Shown piece by piece: positions 20,918 through 32,880 of a stretch of 64,000 nt of DNA. How positions within the stretch are numbered: the first letter of the stretch is position 1; each line of letters opens with the position of its first letter. Source of the DNA: Sipunculus nudus (Eukaryota > Annelida > Sipuncula > Golfingiida > Sipunculidae); NCBI GenBank assembly GCA_026874595.1, contig CM049314.1, positions 12,888,729-12,952,728 of the forward strand. Direction: 5' to 3'. The translations under genes were made by a program, and so were the position numbers. The notes under the pieces were generated by a model. It was not told where the DNA came from. It saw only the letters and a program-made list of their open reading frames with translations, and ran no database searches.

Positions 20918-21165
20918 AGTTGTGAAATAATCATGTTTGGAGTCATTTTTGCTATTATCCCTCGTTCATGTAATTTTCACCCAGGGCCCCGGGGTCGGGG
21001 GTACGGTCCAGTCAGGTCCTCGGGGTTCAAAGGGTTAACCAGTGACCGCAGAGCATCAGAAGACACCTCCTGTCTCCTCCCCACCTCCATGGGAACCTGA
21101 CAGAATAACCCAGGAAGGTCTGGCTCAATCCCAGAACATTGGGCCTCATGTCAAATAATTCCAAT

Positions 21166-21520
21166 TTTCTATGACACTAATTTAAAATTCAAAATAAAGA
21201 TTTAACAGACACTTTGTACCCTTATCTCCTTGTTCCAATCAATGTTCTGCAAACTTCAAAATAGAGAGTCTAAACGCTGAACAAAGTACAACGATTAAGA
21301 AAACTAAGGAACTGATCTGAACTTTCTGCGTATAAAGGACAAGGTAAGAATAATATCATATACAAAGCCTGCCAGCTTTGTGGAGACTCATCCACATAAG
21401 ATTGGTAAGTATTTACAGACAAAACAAGTTTGTTTCACCACTATATAGTCATAGATTATGATGATTTAAATTAAACAAGAAAACGAAATCTGCAATCTAA
21501 ACTGTAAACATCAATTTGAC
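21166..21520 (+). repeat. ~350-bp direct repeat, unit 1
   Basis: This matches 21641-21990 closely, sharing 'agagagtctaaacgctgaac', 'aaagcctgccagctttgtgg' and a potential donor-like 'attggtaagtat'. No open frame of note is visible. Confidence 0.8.
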
Positions 21521-21640
21521 TTGGAAAGTCACTATGTGATGAACACAATATCTCTGGAACCCATGGTTCATCATCAATCAAATTATATAAAAAATTTAGT
21601 TTGAAGATATGTATAATTCCAGGAACACGTATCAAATATA

Positions 21641-21990
21641 TCCAATTTTCTATTACACTAATTTCTAATTAAAAACAGATTTAACAGATACTTTGTATCC
21701 TTATCTCAATGTTCCAATCAATGTGCTGCAAACTTCAACATAGAGAGTCTAAACGCTGAACAAAGTACAACGATTAAGAAAACTAAGGAACTGATCTGAA
21801 CTTTCTGTGTATAAAGGAAAAGGTAAGAACAATATCATATACAAAGCCTGCCAGCTTTGTGGAGACTCATCCACATAAGATTGGTAAGTATTTACAGACA
21901 AAACAAGTTTGTTTCTCAACTATACAGTCATAGATCATGATGATTTAAATTAAACAAGAAAAAGAAATCTACAATCTAAACTGTAAACAT
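21641..21990 (+). repeat. ~350-bp direct repeat, unit 2
   Basis: Second copy of 21166-21520 at about 475 bp offset, with a handful of substitutions. The 120-bp spacer between the copies is not duplicated. Confidence 0.8.
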
Positions 21991-22703
21991 CAACTTGTTT
22001 ACAGAAAATTTCCATCTCTGAGACAAGAAAACATACACAATAACTTCATCTGTCTGTGCTAGAAGCCATATTTACAAATGCAAAAATTCAAGATATCAAC
22101 CCAGAATACTGGCAGATGAACAGTTACTTTTGTCTCATCATAGAAATGTTTCTAGCTAATTTTCCGATTACCATGCTTATAAAGAAGAACACAGATGAAA
22201 TTACCTGTATACATAACACAGTGTTAAGATTATAGCTCTGACCTTTTTCTGTGAATCAATTGACAGGTAATAATGAAATACATCATACCTGGTCCATCAA
22301 CTGAAGGTTTGGTAAATATTTATAGACCAAATAAGTACATCCCTTATCCAGTCAAAGGTATAGCATGGTATCATATATAAACTAGAATGAGAAATCTCTA
22401 ATTAAGACTTTTATCATAACACTATCATTATTTTTAAAACACTGAGCAAATACTTTATCTGGATGTTAACATAAGCCACCCATCAAATAGAAAACATGTA
22501 TCTCAAGAGGCAATGCTTCATCTTTACCTAACAGAAGGAAAGAGAAGCATGTAAGAAATCCAACCATCAAAGAAATGATTTAGAATGAGGCTTAATTTCT
22601 AAAAGATGGGGAGTAATAAAATAAAGAATTCCAAAGCACCTTGGCTCTTGAATTAAGATCATGCTATTTGATTCCCAGCATACCAGAAAGTTACTACCGA
22701 CAG

Positions 22704-22705
<2 letters not shown>

Positions 22706-22755
<50 letters not shown>
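22706..22755 (+). repeat. (TA)n microsatellite
   Basis: Pure alternating TA for about 50 bases. Frames of repeating I-Y through it are artefacts. Confidence 0.95.
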
Positions 22756-22757
<2 letters not shown>

Positions 22758-22849
22758 ATATCAACACATACAACTTCATGCAAAAATTCAAGGCAATGAT
22801 GTGCCAATTCCACTTTGGTGAAGAGGTAATGATAAGTAATCTGACATAT

Positions 22850-23395
22850 TCAGTTGCAATGGAGACAAAATGGATGCATCAACTCAAGGCAACACTGAGA
22901 AAAGGAAAAGGTTTGGGAAAAGAAACATGTAAGGTCAGTTCCTCATATCATACTTTATGATTAACACCAGAGAGTCCATTTATAATGAGAAATGAAGGTC
23001 TAGTATGCATTTCTCAACCACAGATGAAGTACATTATACAAGACAAGTATTCAAAATTGCCAACTGATAAACCAACAAATCCAAATCTTACTGTAAGGTA
23101 AAATACTAACCAACTGATGAAAACATCAGTAACGTCAATCTTTATGTCCCATCCACATAAAATTAGGAGGTATTTAAAGAACCAACAGGTAAACCAATTA
23201 TTCTAGACAAAGATCTATAGAATATAAACTGACAAATGAAAGGATAAATATTAAGTTGCAATGGAAACAAAATGGAAGCATCAACTATAGGCAACATTGG
23301 GAAAAGAAACATGTAAGGTGGGTTCCTTATGTCATACTTTATGACCAACACCAGAGGGTCCATTTATAATGAGAAATGAGGGTACAGTATATGCA
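22850..23395 (+). repeat. pair of ~130-160 bp direct repeats
   Basis: The stretch around 22856-23010 ('gggaaaagaaacatgtaaggt', then 'ccatttataatgagaaatga') recurs at about 23256-23395 with substitutions and a short deletion. The spacing is about 380 bp. The function is unknown. Confidence 0.7.
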
Positions 23396-23399
23396 ATAA

Positions 23400-25797
23400 T
23401 TTGTAAAACCCAGTAATATGCAAAATATAAGATAATTTAACTTCTTTTGAATACAATCTAAGAAGAGAAACTCCATTCATGAGCCACTCAATACTTTCTG
23501 GAACATCTTGATAGAGATGTGCTCACATCCAGCATGAATGTAACCAGCGTGGTGAATACAACTTTTAATTACAGAGCCCTTACACTGGTTAAATACCAAA
23601 CAAGGCAAACGTGACCAAACACTGCCCACTTCTTGAACCTGAAAATCAGCAACAGCACACCACCATATGCAGATTAACTTTCAACTAAAGAAGTCTCAAT
23701 CTATTTACTGATGTGGGAAAAAAAATGTACTTAAATAGAGTAAGAAATGCAACCAACGGAGAATGAAGTGCATTGAATCCAAATCCAGACAACAGTATTC
23801 CTTCTTATGATGGTTGTGAAGATGGAAAAGTTTATAGAGCACACTAGGTATTTTCTGAAATGTGCAAACAAACATGGTCTGTATAAAAGTATATTGTCTA
23901 GGCAAACCAAGGCAACGTATAAAACTGATACTTTTCACAATTAGATGAAAGAGAAGGACTGCCAGAACAGGAAAGATATCTATCCAATTTGCACAAACTA
24001 ATGGATGCCTAAAATAAAGAATGAAAGTATTATAATGATCTGGAAAGGTCTTGCCTAAAAAAGCTTGAAACATACTATACACAAGGCAATAATTTCTGGA
24101 AATGATATGCCAGAGTATAAACCAGTCAACTGCATCCAACAAGAAACATATTTAAAAGTAATTGAAACATGCAATGAACATCTCTTTATTTAACATGTTC
24201 AAAATCTCTTTTCAATCTAAAACAAGAAGATATGGTGTAACTGATGAAACCCTCAAGGTGATCAGGCATGGTGAATGGTGCTCTGTTAGCAAGCTAGATA
24301 ATGGGTCAGGTATAGCTGGCTAAACATACAGAAAGGCAATGTGCTATGAATTAATTTTTTTATAAGTTTTGGCTATTCTCTGTAGGTGGCACCTGCTACA
24401 ATTTGATGATGAAGACAACTAAATTATTATGAATCATATGATTATGATGAGTTATTTTTTTTTAGTATTTACAATGTCAGATTTGATATGTATGTTATGG
24501 TAAAAAAGCAGAAGACAGAACAATAATTTGGCCATGCTGTGTTATTCTACCAAATTCAGAAAATTTGATTATTTCTGCAATTTTCAAAATGAATCCCTAG
24601 CAACATCACATGAACACCAATCAGCCAGAAACCTGAGCCAATGTTTATTCATATTTTATGTCAAACACAGCAGCACTGAAATTAGCACTACTACACTTTT
24701 TATTCCTGAGCTTTTATTCACCTCCCTGAATCAAATTCTGCTAAGTAGGCAAAGTTCTCGCTCATGTTGGCTGGTTTCTAAACAGGATCTTAAACTTTTA
24801 CAAATTGCTGCTCATCTGACTTTATAGATCATTTCTGCCAGTTATCATTTTTTTTATGATTGCTCCCCAACCAAGGTCTGGTTAAACAAAGCAGTCTGCA
24901 AGACAGCTTGGGTGCAGACTGTGACAACTGTCATTTTTGGTCTTCCATTACTGCAATGATTATGACAATACCATTTCTTTACACAGACCATGAATTTGAC
25001 ATTCAAGTTGAGGTATTTTGCTCTCTAATGCCTGCCCTTTGGTTGACTGAAGCATTAAAGGACATAGTGTATGAACAAGATTATCAAAAACACAGCCTTT
25101 AGAAGATCGATATAAGCTGCATATAGAACTTATACAACAGATCATGAAATGATTCATATGTTATTAAGCAAGGTGATGAACAGTACTAAATAGCGCATGG
25201 AGTGCTGAAACAAGACAAGAATAAAAATTAAACCTGCTCAAAATGAAAAAGAAAGCAGGCAAATTTGTCCTCAGACAAATATATAACAAGTATGTCAATA
25301 TGAAGTCAATAACCTTGTGACAAGGATGAACACTGTAATATTTCTAATTTGAGCATAACATGATCATATTAAGGATTGCTTGTGTGAAAAATCATGCTGA
25401 CATGAAGGTGCGGTTTTAGGAACACTGCTAGTACTGTTACTACTGGAGCATGCAGTGTAACATTACTGAGTATGATTGTTGTCTCATTGGTACAGCCTCA
25501 TGTTATATTTATTAATATTACAGATTCACGATAAACTATTGGACTGGATTCTGTACATACAGTTTGACGGGGATGTACTTGTGTGCTACTTGGATTGAAT
25601 ACATTTATTGCTGTCCTTCATATGTAACATAAGTTTTGTAGAAAGCTTGATCAGAGCATTCTTTTACATTATATTTTAATAAACTGGTAATACAATGTAC
25701 TACTTTCTTGTCTTTGGTTGAACTAACAAACTGTATATTTTTAAAAAAGTTAAACTGTAGTTGTCAAACCAAATTCATATATACCCAATTATGTTAA

Positions 25798-25798
<1 letters not shown>
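23400..25798. other. long AT-rich region with no recognised gene
   Basis: Several chance open frames occur, the longest on the minus strand at 23705-24142. They lack splice context, motifs and codon character. A ~105-bp phrase at 24240-24345 containing 'atacagaaaggcaatgtg' reappears in diverged form at 26580-26685. Otherwise I see nothing in it. Confidence 0.5.

Positions 25799-25842
<44 letters not shown>
25799..25842 (+). repeat. (TA)n microsatellite
   Basis: Uninterrupted TA dinucleotides of about 43 bases. Confidence 0.95.
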
Positions 25843-25848
<6 letters not shown>

Positions 25849-26579
25849 TTAACTGCTTTGTGATTAAGATGAAATTCATACACACACAATTTGACAGTTA
25901 ATAAATTAAAATTAATATGACAGATGTGAAAGAACAGGACTTGGCCATATGAAGTGTGATGACATATCAAGAGTGAAGGCCCCACGGCTGTTAAGCATGT
26001 CCTGTTTCATAAAACAAAGGTATGTCCTATAATGATGAGAGCCAGATAATGAAAGTCCTGATGTATGTATATGATACAGCATTCATGTTAATCTTGGGTG
26101 TGTTCCTGTGTATGAAGATGATCAACTGAGTTTTTAGCAAATCAATAGTATCATAGGTGAAACCAGGCAATACTCTCCAGTGCAGGTTGTTTAACTAGAA
26201 GCAATACTGATCTAGGCAATGTTTTCTTGGTAGAATAATGAAATACCAACATAATGGTGGCAGTACCTGGTGAATAAGGCAATAATTGTAAATGTGACAT
26301 TGGCTAGATAACGATATTCTTGTCTTATAAGAAAACAATTTTTATCTTTGTCAGGTCACCTGAAATCTTGAATAAATATCACAAATACTGTTATTTTTAT
26401 TTTTAATTTTACCTGTGGGTTACTGCTACTTTCTCCATATTTTAATGTCTTGACTCTCTGCACTCTTTATCCTGTTTTTGATAAAAAATTAACAGAACAA
26501 GAAACAAATCTAATCATATTACACAAACTAATACATAAAATACAGAATGAAAGTATTTGAAATCTCACATCAGGATGAT

Positions 26580-26685
26580 GTGGTGTAAATGATGAGATGT
26601 TCAGACATGGTACATAGTGCTCCCTCATCAAACTAGACGATATGTCAGGCATAGCTGGCCATACATACAGAAAGGTGATATTGTT
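26580..26685 (+). repeat. diverged copy of 24240-24345
   Basis: Shared phrases are 'ggtgtaa-tgatga', 'caggcatagctggc' and 'catacagaaagg'. The pair lies 2.3 kb apart in the same orientation, so it is probably an old interspersed repeat. Confidence 0.6.
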
Positions 26686-26865
26686 ATTAATTCATACTCT
26701 TTACAAGTTTGGTAAGGCACCTAACATCATAAAAACGCATGGACCCGCATGGACAATTCCTGATGTAATGATCTATATATAGTTTTATCAAAAGGGGATG
26801 CCATCAGTCCAGTGCTTGTTCTTGGATAACACTCTATTTGTCAGATTATCACCTGTTGGATTATT

Positions 26866-27096
26866 TTGATCAATCAAATCAAAACAAAAATGGCACACGG
26901 TATGATCAATGCTGGGAACAGAGGTAAAGTTCCAGGAGTTAACCCGGGGTATTATGTGAACATAAAGGTGCTGTGTCACTTCTGTGGCCGGAATTTTTGC
27001 CAGCAGAGGCAGGACCAACATCATTGTGGTGGGAGAGGCGCCGTACAGCCCAACACAGGGGCCACTGGTCAACAACAAGGTGGACACTGCACATAG
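26866..27096 (+). CDS. possible small Cys/His zinc-binding protein or fragment, unrecognised
   Basis: This 76-codon frame includes a second in-frame Met and a compact motif VLCHFCGRNFCQQRQDQHHC, a C-x2-C-x4-C-x8-C arrangement with neighbouring His, followed by a Gly/Gln-rich tail. A second frame at 27143-27364 carries another C-x2-C (NCHICDQVGRHP) and is Pro/Gly rich. The local GC content is higher than the surroundings, which favours old coding sequence. No domain family was recognised and no splice model was built. It may be a gene fragment inside a repeat. Confidence 0.3.
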   Translation: MINQIKTKMAHGMINAGNRGKVPGVNPGYYVNIKVLCHFCGRNFCQQRQDQHHCGGRGAVQPNTGATGQQQGGHCT

Positions 27097-27369
27097 GTGA
27101 GGACCCCGGCCCCTTGTCCAGACGGCTCCTTTCCTGAGGGTCATGGACCTGTCATACGGATACCTGAACTGTCATATTTGCGACCAGGTAGGGAGGCATC
27201 CAGTGTATCCAGCTGCATCCAGTGGTGCAACAAGAATTCCAGTTGGAAGAACCACTGCCCCTGGCACATATGACAGTTCAGTTTTTTGGCCTGGTCCACC
27301 CCCTCTGGGTAAGGACCAGGCATGTGCTAATGTCCATCTCCATCAGCCTATGGCAACAATGTGAAATAA

Positions 27370-27940
27370 GTTTCTCCCCTTTCTCATAAGCAGAAACGGT
27401 CTCCTTGACGTTTGGTTTTCAATTTCCCCTATTTATTTTCACACAACAGTGGGGACATCTTCAGGGAAAATGTATGACTACTCTTAGGCTGTTGGAATAA
27501 AATATTGTTGGTTTTTAAAGCTAATATGGAATTATGTCTGTAACTATATAGACTTACGTATATATACTTACTGATATCATACTTACGTAATTACTTATTC
27601 ATAACACTTGGGAAACGTCTTTGTTCATTTGAAAGCGACAAGAAGTGACCGTGAACCCATGTTAATATTGTCACCTACGTCATCACACAGCGGGCCTTCC
27701 CGTGGGTTTCACTTTCAGCTATAAATCACGGCGTCCAGTGGGTTTGACCTTTACTGAAAGGGAATGTTACCTCCACTACAGGCAGTGGTAGTGAGTACTT
27801 GTAGCCTGACAACTATGCATGTTTTGGGTGCAACTTTTAAATGACTCATTCCATTGGTTGTCATTTACTTATCTGTTGTGAGCTGGGGACTATGAAGACT
27901 CTGTGGGCTCTAAAAATTTTCTCCCGATTTCTCTCTTCAA
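27370..27940. other. non-coding stretch
   Basis: Contains AATAAA-like signals near 27498 and no convincing frame. A GC-richer patch at 27640-27740 has no recognisable element end. Confidence 0.4.
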
Positions 27941-27989
27941 AATCCAACCTTGACTTATATGCGGGGTCGACGTATATGCCGAAATTTAT

Positions 27990-28703
27990 GGTACCTAATT
28001 TCTGGAAAGTGCATAATAAATTTACAGTGGAATATATGAGCCAAAAAATGAACATAAACACATAAGTGGTTTAATGTTAGGCTATTTTCTAAGTGTAACA
28101 AGTAGGTTTTTATTGAAAAGAAGATTTTTGCTTAATTTCTTAAAGGAATGAGGTTATATTTACCTAGTTTCAGATATGATAAAAGGTTTTTTACCCTTAT
28201 TAACTATGTTTAATTTCCATGGCCAGCTGGCAGGATGTGGGACAGAGGGCCATATCTCAAGCTCAGATTACTTAAAATCATTTGAGCTAAACAACTCTCC
28301 AGCTTCAACAGATCACATGTCAAGGGAAAAAAATATCTGTTCAGCTGTTCCAAGTAGCTACTTAAAGTCTGGAATTAACATTTATTTTAAATATACAGAG
28401 AAATATTTATGCAAAAACTAAAAATTATTTCCAGTTTGAATATTAGGCAGTCTTGAGGTGTAACAGTAGGTTTTTAATGGAAAATGGAATTTTTTTTACT
28501 TAATTTCTCAGAGAAATCAAGTAACACTGACCTAGTTTCAGGTATAGCAATTTTTCCCCACTAACTAACTGTATGCACAATTTCAGGTCTGAAATAATGA
28601 TGGTTTTGTTTTGTGCCTTATTTACCGATATCCAGCCAGATGGACGATGGACAAAGGGTGATCATCATAGCTAAGATGACTTACAGTCAGCTGAGCAAAA
28701 AAA
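27990..28703 (+). repeat. family-1 3' module, diverged copy
   Basis: Recognisable phrases include 'taatttctggaaagtgcata' near 27999, 'ggtttttaatggaaaa' near 28470, and the 3' hairpin 'agatgacttacagtcagctgagc' ending at 28696. TCAGCTGAGC is at 28687-28696 and is followed by AAAAAAA without the usual T. No 5' end was found. This is the most diverged copy in the window. Confidence 0.65.
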
Positions 28704-29820
28704 GACAGGCCTGTCAAGTGTGGCTGTAAACTGGATCTCCTTGGCAACATATTTATAACAGCTCCATCACCAGCAATTCATCTCCCCATCTCAGCATAGC
28801 ATTCCAAGTCAGGATACAGCAGACTCCTGGAAATATAATAATTCACTCTCCTTTAAGGGGTCTAATCCAATATCTTATGTCTATAAACGAAAGAAAAACC
28901 CTTTTATGACCCCTGACCTTATTAAATATACATGAATTCTGCAAAGAATTTAACTCAGGTGAGAACTGTATTGGCTAATACTTATGAGTTTCATGAATAT
29001 TCACCTCATATTTGGCAAGTCATCATGGTGCTACCAAGTCTGGTGACCTCTGTCTTCATTAGATATGTATGGGTTTTGCTGAGAATTTTAACTTTGGCAA
29101 AATATTCTAGTGGTAAGAAGTTATTGATTTTTTTTCTGAAATTCCATCAAAGCCCTGGTAAGTTCTCTGGCAACACTGAAGGTTAAGGGACGGACAACTG
29201 ACCATGGGTGTACCAGAATACTCCCTGTCATAGATATATATAGTGATAAATCACTCTTGATAAGATGCACATTGAAAAACTAAAAGTTCATATTCAAAGT
29301 AACTGGTGGCAAGATGTATTATACTTCACCCTTGGTTTGTCTGTCAGCAGATTTACAGAATTTGTTGAAATTTTATGGAGGTTTAAGGTAACATCTAAAG
29401 CAACTGTCATTTTCACACTTATTCATAATTTAGTATTAGATGAATTATATTATTATAATATAAGAAACATGTGAACTTCCTATACATACAGGATATGAAA
29501 TTCAGGGTTAGCAAGTTTAAGCCAGGAAGGTTTTAACCATAGGTTATAACTTTGTTAAAACTGCCCTGCCTCAAACAGGTTTTAGTCTAAGTTTTTGTTT
29601 AAATTTATGAATTTTAAATTTATAAAACTACCAAAATGGCATTAGAAGATGATGCAGTCCAAATGCTTTATTGCCTTCCTGAAAGGTTCCATGTATTAGT
29701 AATGCGTAATTTCCTGCGAGCCTGTATAGATTTCTGAGCTGGTTTTATAGCTCTTTCCTACATATATCGGATGAATATTATATATAATATAGGTCTTTGT
29801 CACCTTTCCCTCTAATTCAT
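28704..29820. other. AT-rich region, nothing recognised
   Basis: Only short chance frames are present (for example 28932-29186 and 29265-29474). No splice-bounded exon, element end or tandem repeat was seen. Confidence 0.45.
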
Positions 29821-29825
29821 GTTCT

Positions 29826-30146
29826 TCTCTCTCTCTCTCTCTCTGTATCTCTTTCTTTCTCTCTCTTTCATTCTTTCTATCTTTCCTTAATAGCCTATAT
29901 CGGATATTATATATGGTATAGCGCTCTTTCTTTCTTTATTTCTTTACTCTCTCTCTCTCACATTTATATATATATAAATATATTCTGATATATTTAAATA
30001 TATAGCATAATTTTAAATTATATATTATATTTATATAGGCCCACTGATATAAGAATAAATTTACACATATATATGTCGAATTTATATGTATGTTTATCAT
30101 AATATATATATATATATAAATATCTTTATATATATATAAATATATA

Positions 30147-30196
<50 letters not shown>

Positions 30197-30200
30197 CATA
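29826..30200 (+). repeat. CT-rich and TA-rich microsatellite cluster
   Basis: (CT)n-rich sequence at 29826-29880 and around 29945-29960 is followed by TA-rich tracts, with a pure TA run at about 30150-30191. The open frame 29936-30226 on the minus strand is repeat-derived. Confidence 0.9.
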
Positions 30201-30398
30201 CATATATATCGGTATATAACCGTCATTTATAAAAATTATGTAAAAGTTGTTAAAAGTTTGGTGAGAAATCATCGATCTCATCCAGGGTGTACACATCGTT
30301 AATTATATTGAATGCTGGATTAACTAAGAAACATGCTTTATACTAAATATGGTGTTTTGTGCTGAATGCGGTAAAAAAATAGTTGTCACATGCGCGAT

Positions 30399-30600
30399 GG
30401 TAGCCCTCGGTAAAAACTCCCTAACGCTCAGTAGTCCCAAGTATGTAAGAACACTGCCCGTTGTTAGAGCAGGGTAGCGCTCGGTAAAAGGTCCGAGCGC
30501 TCGGTAGCCCCTGCCGGGTCAGAGCAATCCCTGGTGGGAATCCTGGGTAGCGCTCGGTAAAAAGACGTTAAGACCGACCGCCTACCTGCTATAAAAACAG
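30399..30600 (+). repeat. 73-bp tandem repeat, about 2.7 units, GC-rich island
   Basis: The phrase GGTAGCGCTCGGTAAAA (first copy GGTAGCCCTCGGTAAAA) starts at 30399, 30472 and 30545, exactly 73 bp apart. A related 'gcgctcggtag' also occurs mid-unit. The island is much more GC-rich than its flanks. The unit length is tRNA-like, but I could not fit an A box or cloverleaf. Confidence 0.7.
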
Positions 30601-31124
30601 GTATAGTCTATACATATACCTTCATATGCTATGACATGAAGGTCAATGTATGGGCCTCATGCCTGCGCACATACAAAACTTTCCTATGGGGGCTGCATGT
30701 GTTTGCCTATCACATGATCAGCTCATGAATATGGCATGACCCAGCGGAGAACCAATAGAAGATGAGGACAAATGACATCACTCATAGACTTGTAACCTGC
30801 TCATGAGCTTATCACTAGCTGTCATGACACATCAAGTTAACCCATATTAAAAGGCCTAAAGCCCTCATACACTTCTTATTGCCTCACCAAACCCTAACAA
30901 CATATATTTTCAAATACTTTTTCAAATGATTTTAATAAGAAGTTATAATATAAGTTTTATTTTACGGTTTATTTATTATTTTATTATGTTTAAAATACAA
31001 CTAATTTCAACTGAATTTGAAAATATTTTTAAAATGTTTAAGGTATATAATCTGTGTGTGCATCAAATGGAAAATTCTATATCTATTGTCATAGTTTATT
31101 TGCACCTGTATCAATATTTTAATT

Positions 31125-31135
31125 AAATATATATA

Positions 31136-31182
<47 letters not shown>
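31125..31182 (+). repeat. (TA)n microsatellite
   Basis: TA tract of about 58 bases with one TT break near the start. Confidence 0.9.
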
Positions 31183-31183
<1 letters not shown>

Positions 31184-31270
31184 CTTGAAAAATTAAATAT
31201 GCTTTCAAATTATATATGTATTGCTATATTAAAAGTGTTTTCCAGTGCACATGTACAAATATTTTAATTT

Positions 31271-31273
<3 letters not shown>

Positions 31274-31325
<52 letters not shown>
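31274..31325 (+). repeat. (TA)n microsatellite
   Basis: Pure TA tract of about 50 bases. Confidence 0.9.
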
Positions 31326-31328
<3 letters not shown>

Positions 31329-31583
31329 ATTTTGAGATATAATTCTTTATAATAATTATATTTATATTTTTTTCTTTATTCAAATATCAGCTATTTGACT
31401 GAAATCACCATTATGTTCAGTTATACATGCGTATTTGTTTAGAAAATATTTAAGTATACATTGTTTCAATTTTTATGCATGGCCATATGTACCAGTGATA
31501 ATGTTAGCTAACTTTCAGATATGTAGGCCTATTAAGTATTTGTATTAGAATAATAATACTAGATACTTTTGTACCTCACTTGT

Positions 31584-31584
<1 letters not shown>

Positions 31585-31632
<48 letters not shown>
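31585..31632 (+). repeat. (TA)n microsatellite
   Basis: Pure TA tract of about 47 bases. The 30600-32470 interval around these three tracts holds no recognised gene. Confidence 0.9.
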
Positions 31633-31635
<3 letters not shown>

Positions 31636-32604
31636 AATAATTTTAATGACATTTCTAATGGTTTAAGCAAATTGTAAAATAATTTTAAAATGATTATTGG
31701 TTCATACAGCTAAACCAATATTATTTTCCAAATACACATGAGTGTACATATGTTTTGTGTGTGTTATTATTTAATATCTTACAAATTTCATATATCATGT
31801 GTGTGTGTGTGCCAATATGTTGTGCATTTTTAATAATTTATTTTTTTTATATTTATAAATCACCTCTTAAATTAAACTGGTTTTGTTATGTAACACTTGA
31901 GTAAATACATAAAGGTGTGTGTGTGCTGAAATGTATATGTTTGATTTATATCAATCTAGGTTTTTATATCAATTATTTATACCATTCATATACTTAACAT
32001 ATGTTTTAACTTTTTAGACATTTCCAGGATCCATTTGTTATCAAATGCAAACACTTGCCCAGTTGATTCCATGCTCGGAATATGTGCGGGCTGTCTGGTT
32101 ATGAAGCTTAAATATTTTCTTTCTGTAAGTTTTCAGAAGTGCATCAAAAACTTAAATTTAAATAGGAGTATTTACCTGTATTATATAATTGAAGTGATAA
32201 ATACTGATCACTTGTTTAAATGGTCACACACATGATCACCCACACATAACAAGCACACATACACCAGAATATAGTGCTGAATGTGTTATATTAAAATAAA
32301 CATCCAATATTACTGCTGTCACCTTTGTTATATTTACAATTATTGTCTTGCACTATTCATTAAAGTTGATTTCCCTTGTTTTGACATAGAAATATGCACA
32401 TTCAATAGGTGTAAATATAGAGCATTTTATGAATGATCAGTTTTACCCTACAACTAAGATGCTAATCTAGGATGTTTGATCCACTTGAGGGTGGTGGTAA
32501 CATGGTGGCCAACCTCATTAGCAGCTAGTTAAAATAGCACAAAGTCTAGAGCTAGTCATTTTGTGAAATGCCTGAGTGAATCTCATTCACTGATTTTGCA
32601 CATT

Positions 32605-32606
<2 letters not shown>

Positions 32607-32698
<92 letters not shown>

Positions 32699-32700
32699 AT
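32607..32700 (+). repeat. (TA)n(CA)n(TA)n compound microsatellite
   Basis: TA tract followed by a short ACACAC run and further TA sequence. Confidence 0.9.
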
Positions 32701-32739
32701 ATATATGTGTATATATAAATATATGTTTATTAGGGTAGG

Positions 32740-32880
32740 GGCCAGGTACTTGTACCTGTACCTAGATACACATTTCAGAGTATATGTACCTGCAGGTCAT
32801 GAGTAGGAAGTACCTTGTACCTGTACCTATACCCAGAATTAAAATACCTGTACCTGGAACAAGGTACTCCAGGTACAGTT
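32740..32880 (+). repeat. GTACCT-rich repeat cluster
   Basis: 'tgtacctgtacc' and 'aggtac' phrases recur many times in both orientations, so the stretch can form several overlapping foldbacks around GGTACC-like cores. Confidence 0.6.

Larger units (their letters stand above)
18692..21034 (+). mobile_element. complete piggyBac-type DNA transposon
   Basis: The element is flanked by TTAA on both sides (18688-18691 and 21035-21038), the target duplication of the piggyBac superfamily. Its ends are a perfect 12-bp inverted repeat, CCCTTTGAACCC (18692-18703) and GGGTTCAAAGGG (21023-21034), with weaker matching beyond. A single uninterrupted transposase gene lies inside. A 13-bp inverted repeat, CCGAAATATCGGG, is placed 29 bases apart near the left end; the right end has a GC-rich palindromic patch (around ggccccgggg at 20985-20995). 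Total length is 2343 bp. Intact ends, intact target sites and an open frame suggest recent insertion and possible activity. Confidence 0.95.

Noticed and set aside
23705-24142. A 145-codon hydrophobic minus-strand frame
   Set aside because: AT-rich DNA gives Phe/Leu/Ile/Tyr-rich frames by chance. There is no motif, splice context or repeat support.
30399-30600. tRNA gene cluster suggested by the 73-bp period
   Set aside because: No A box, B box or cloverleaf could be fitted to the units.
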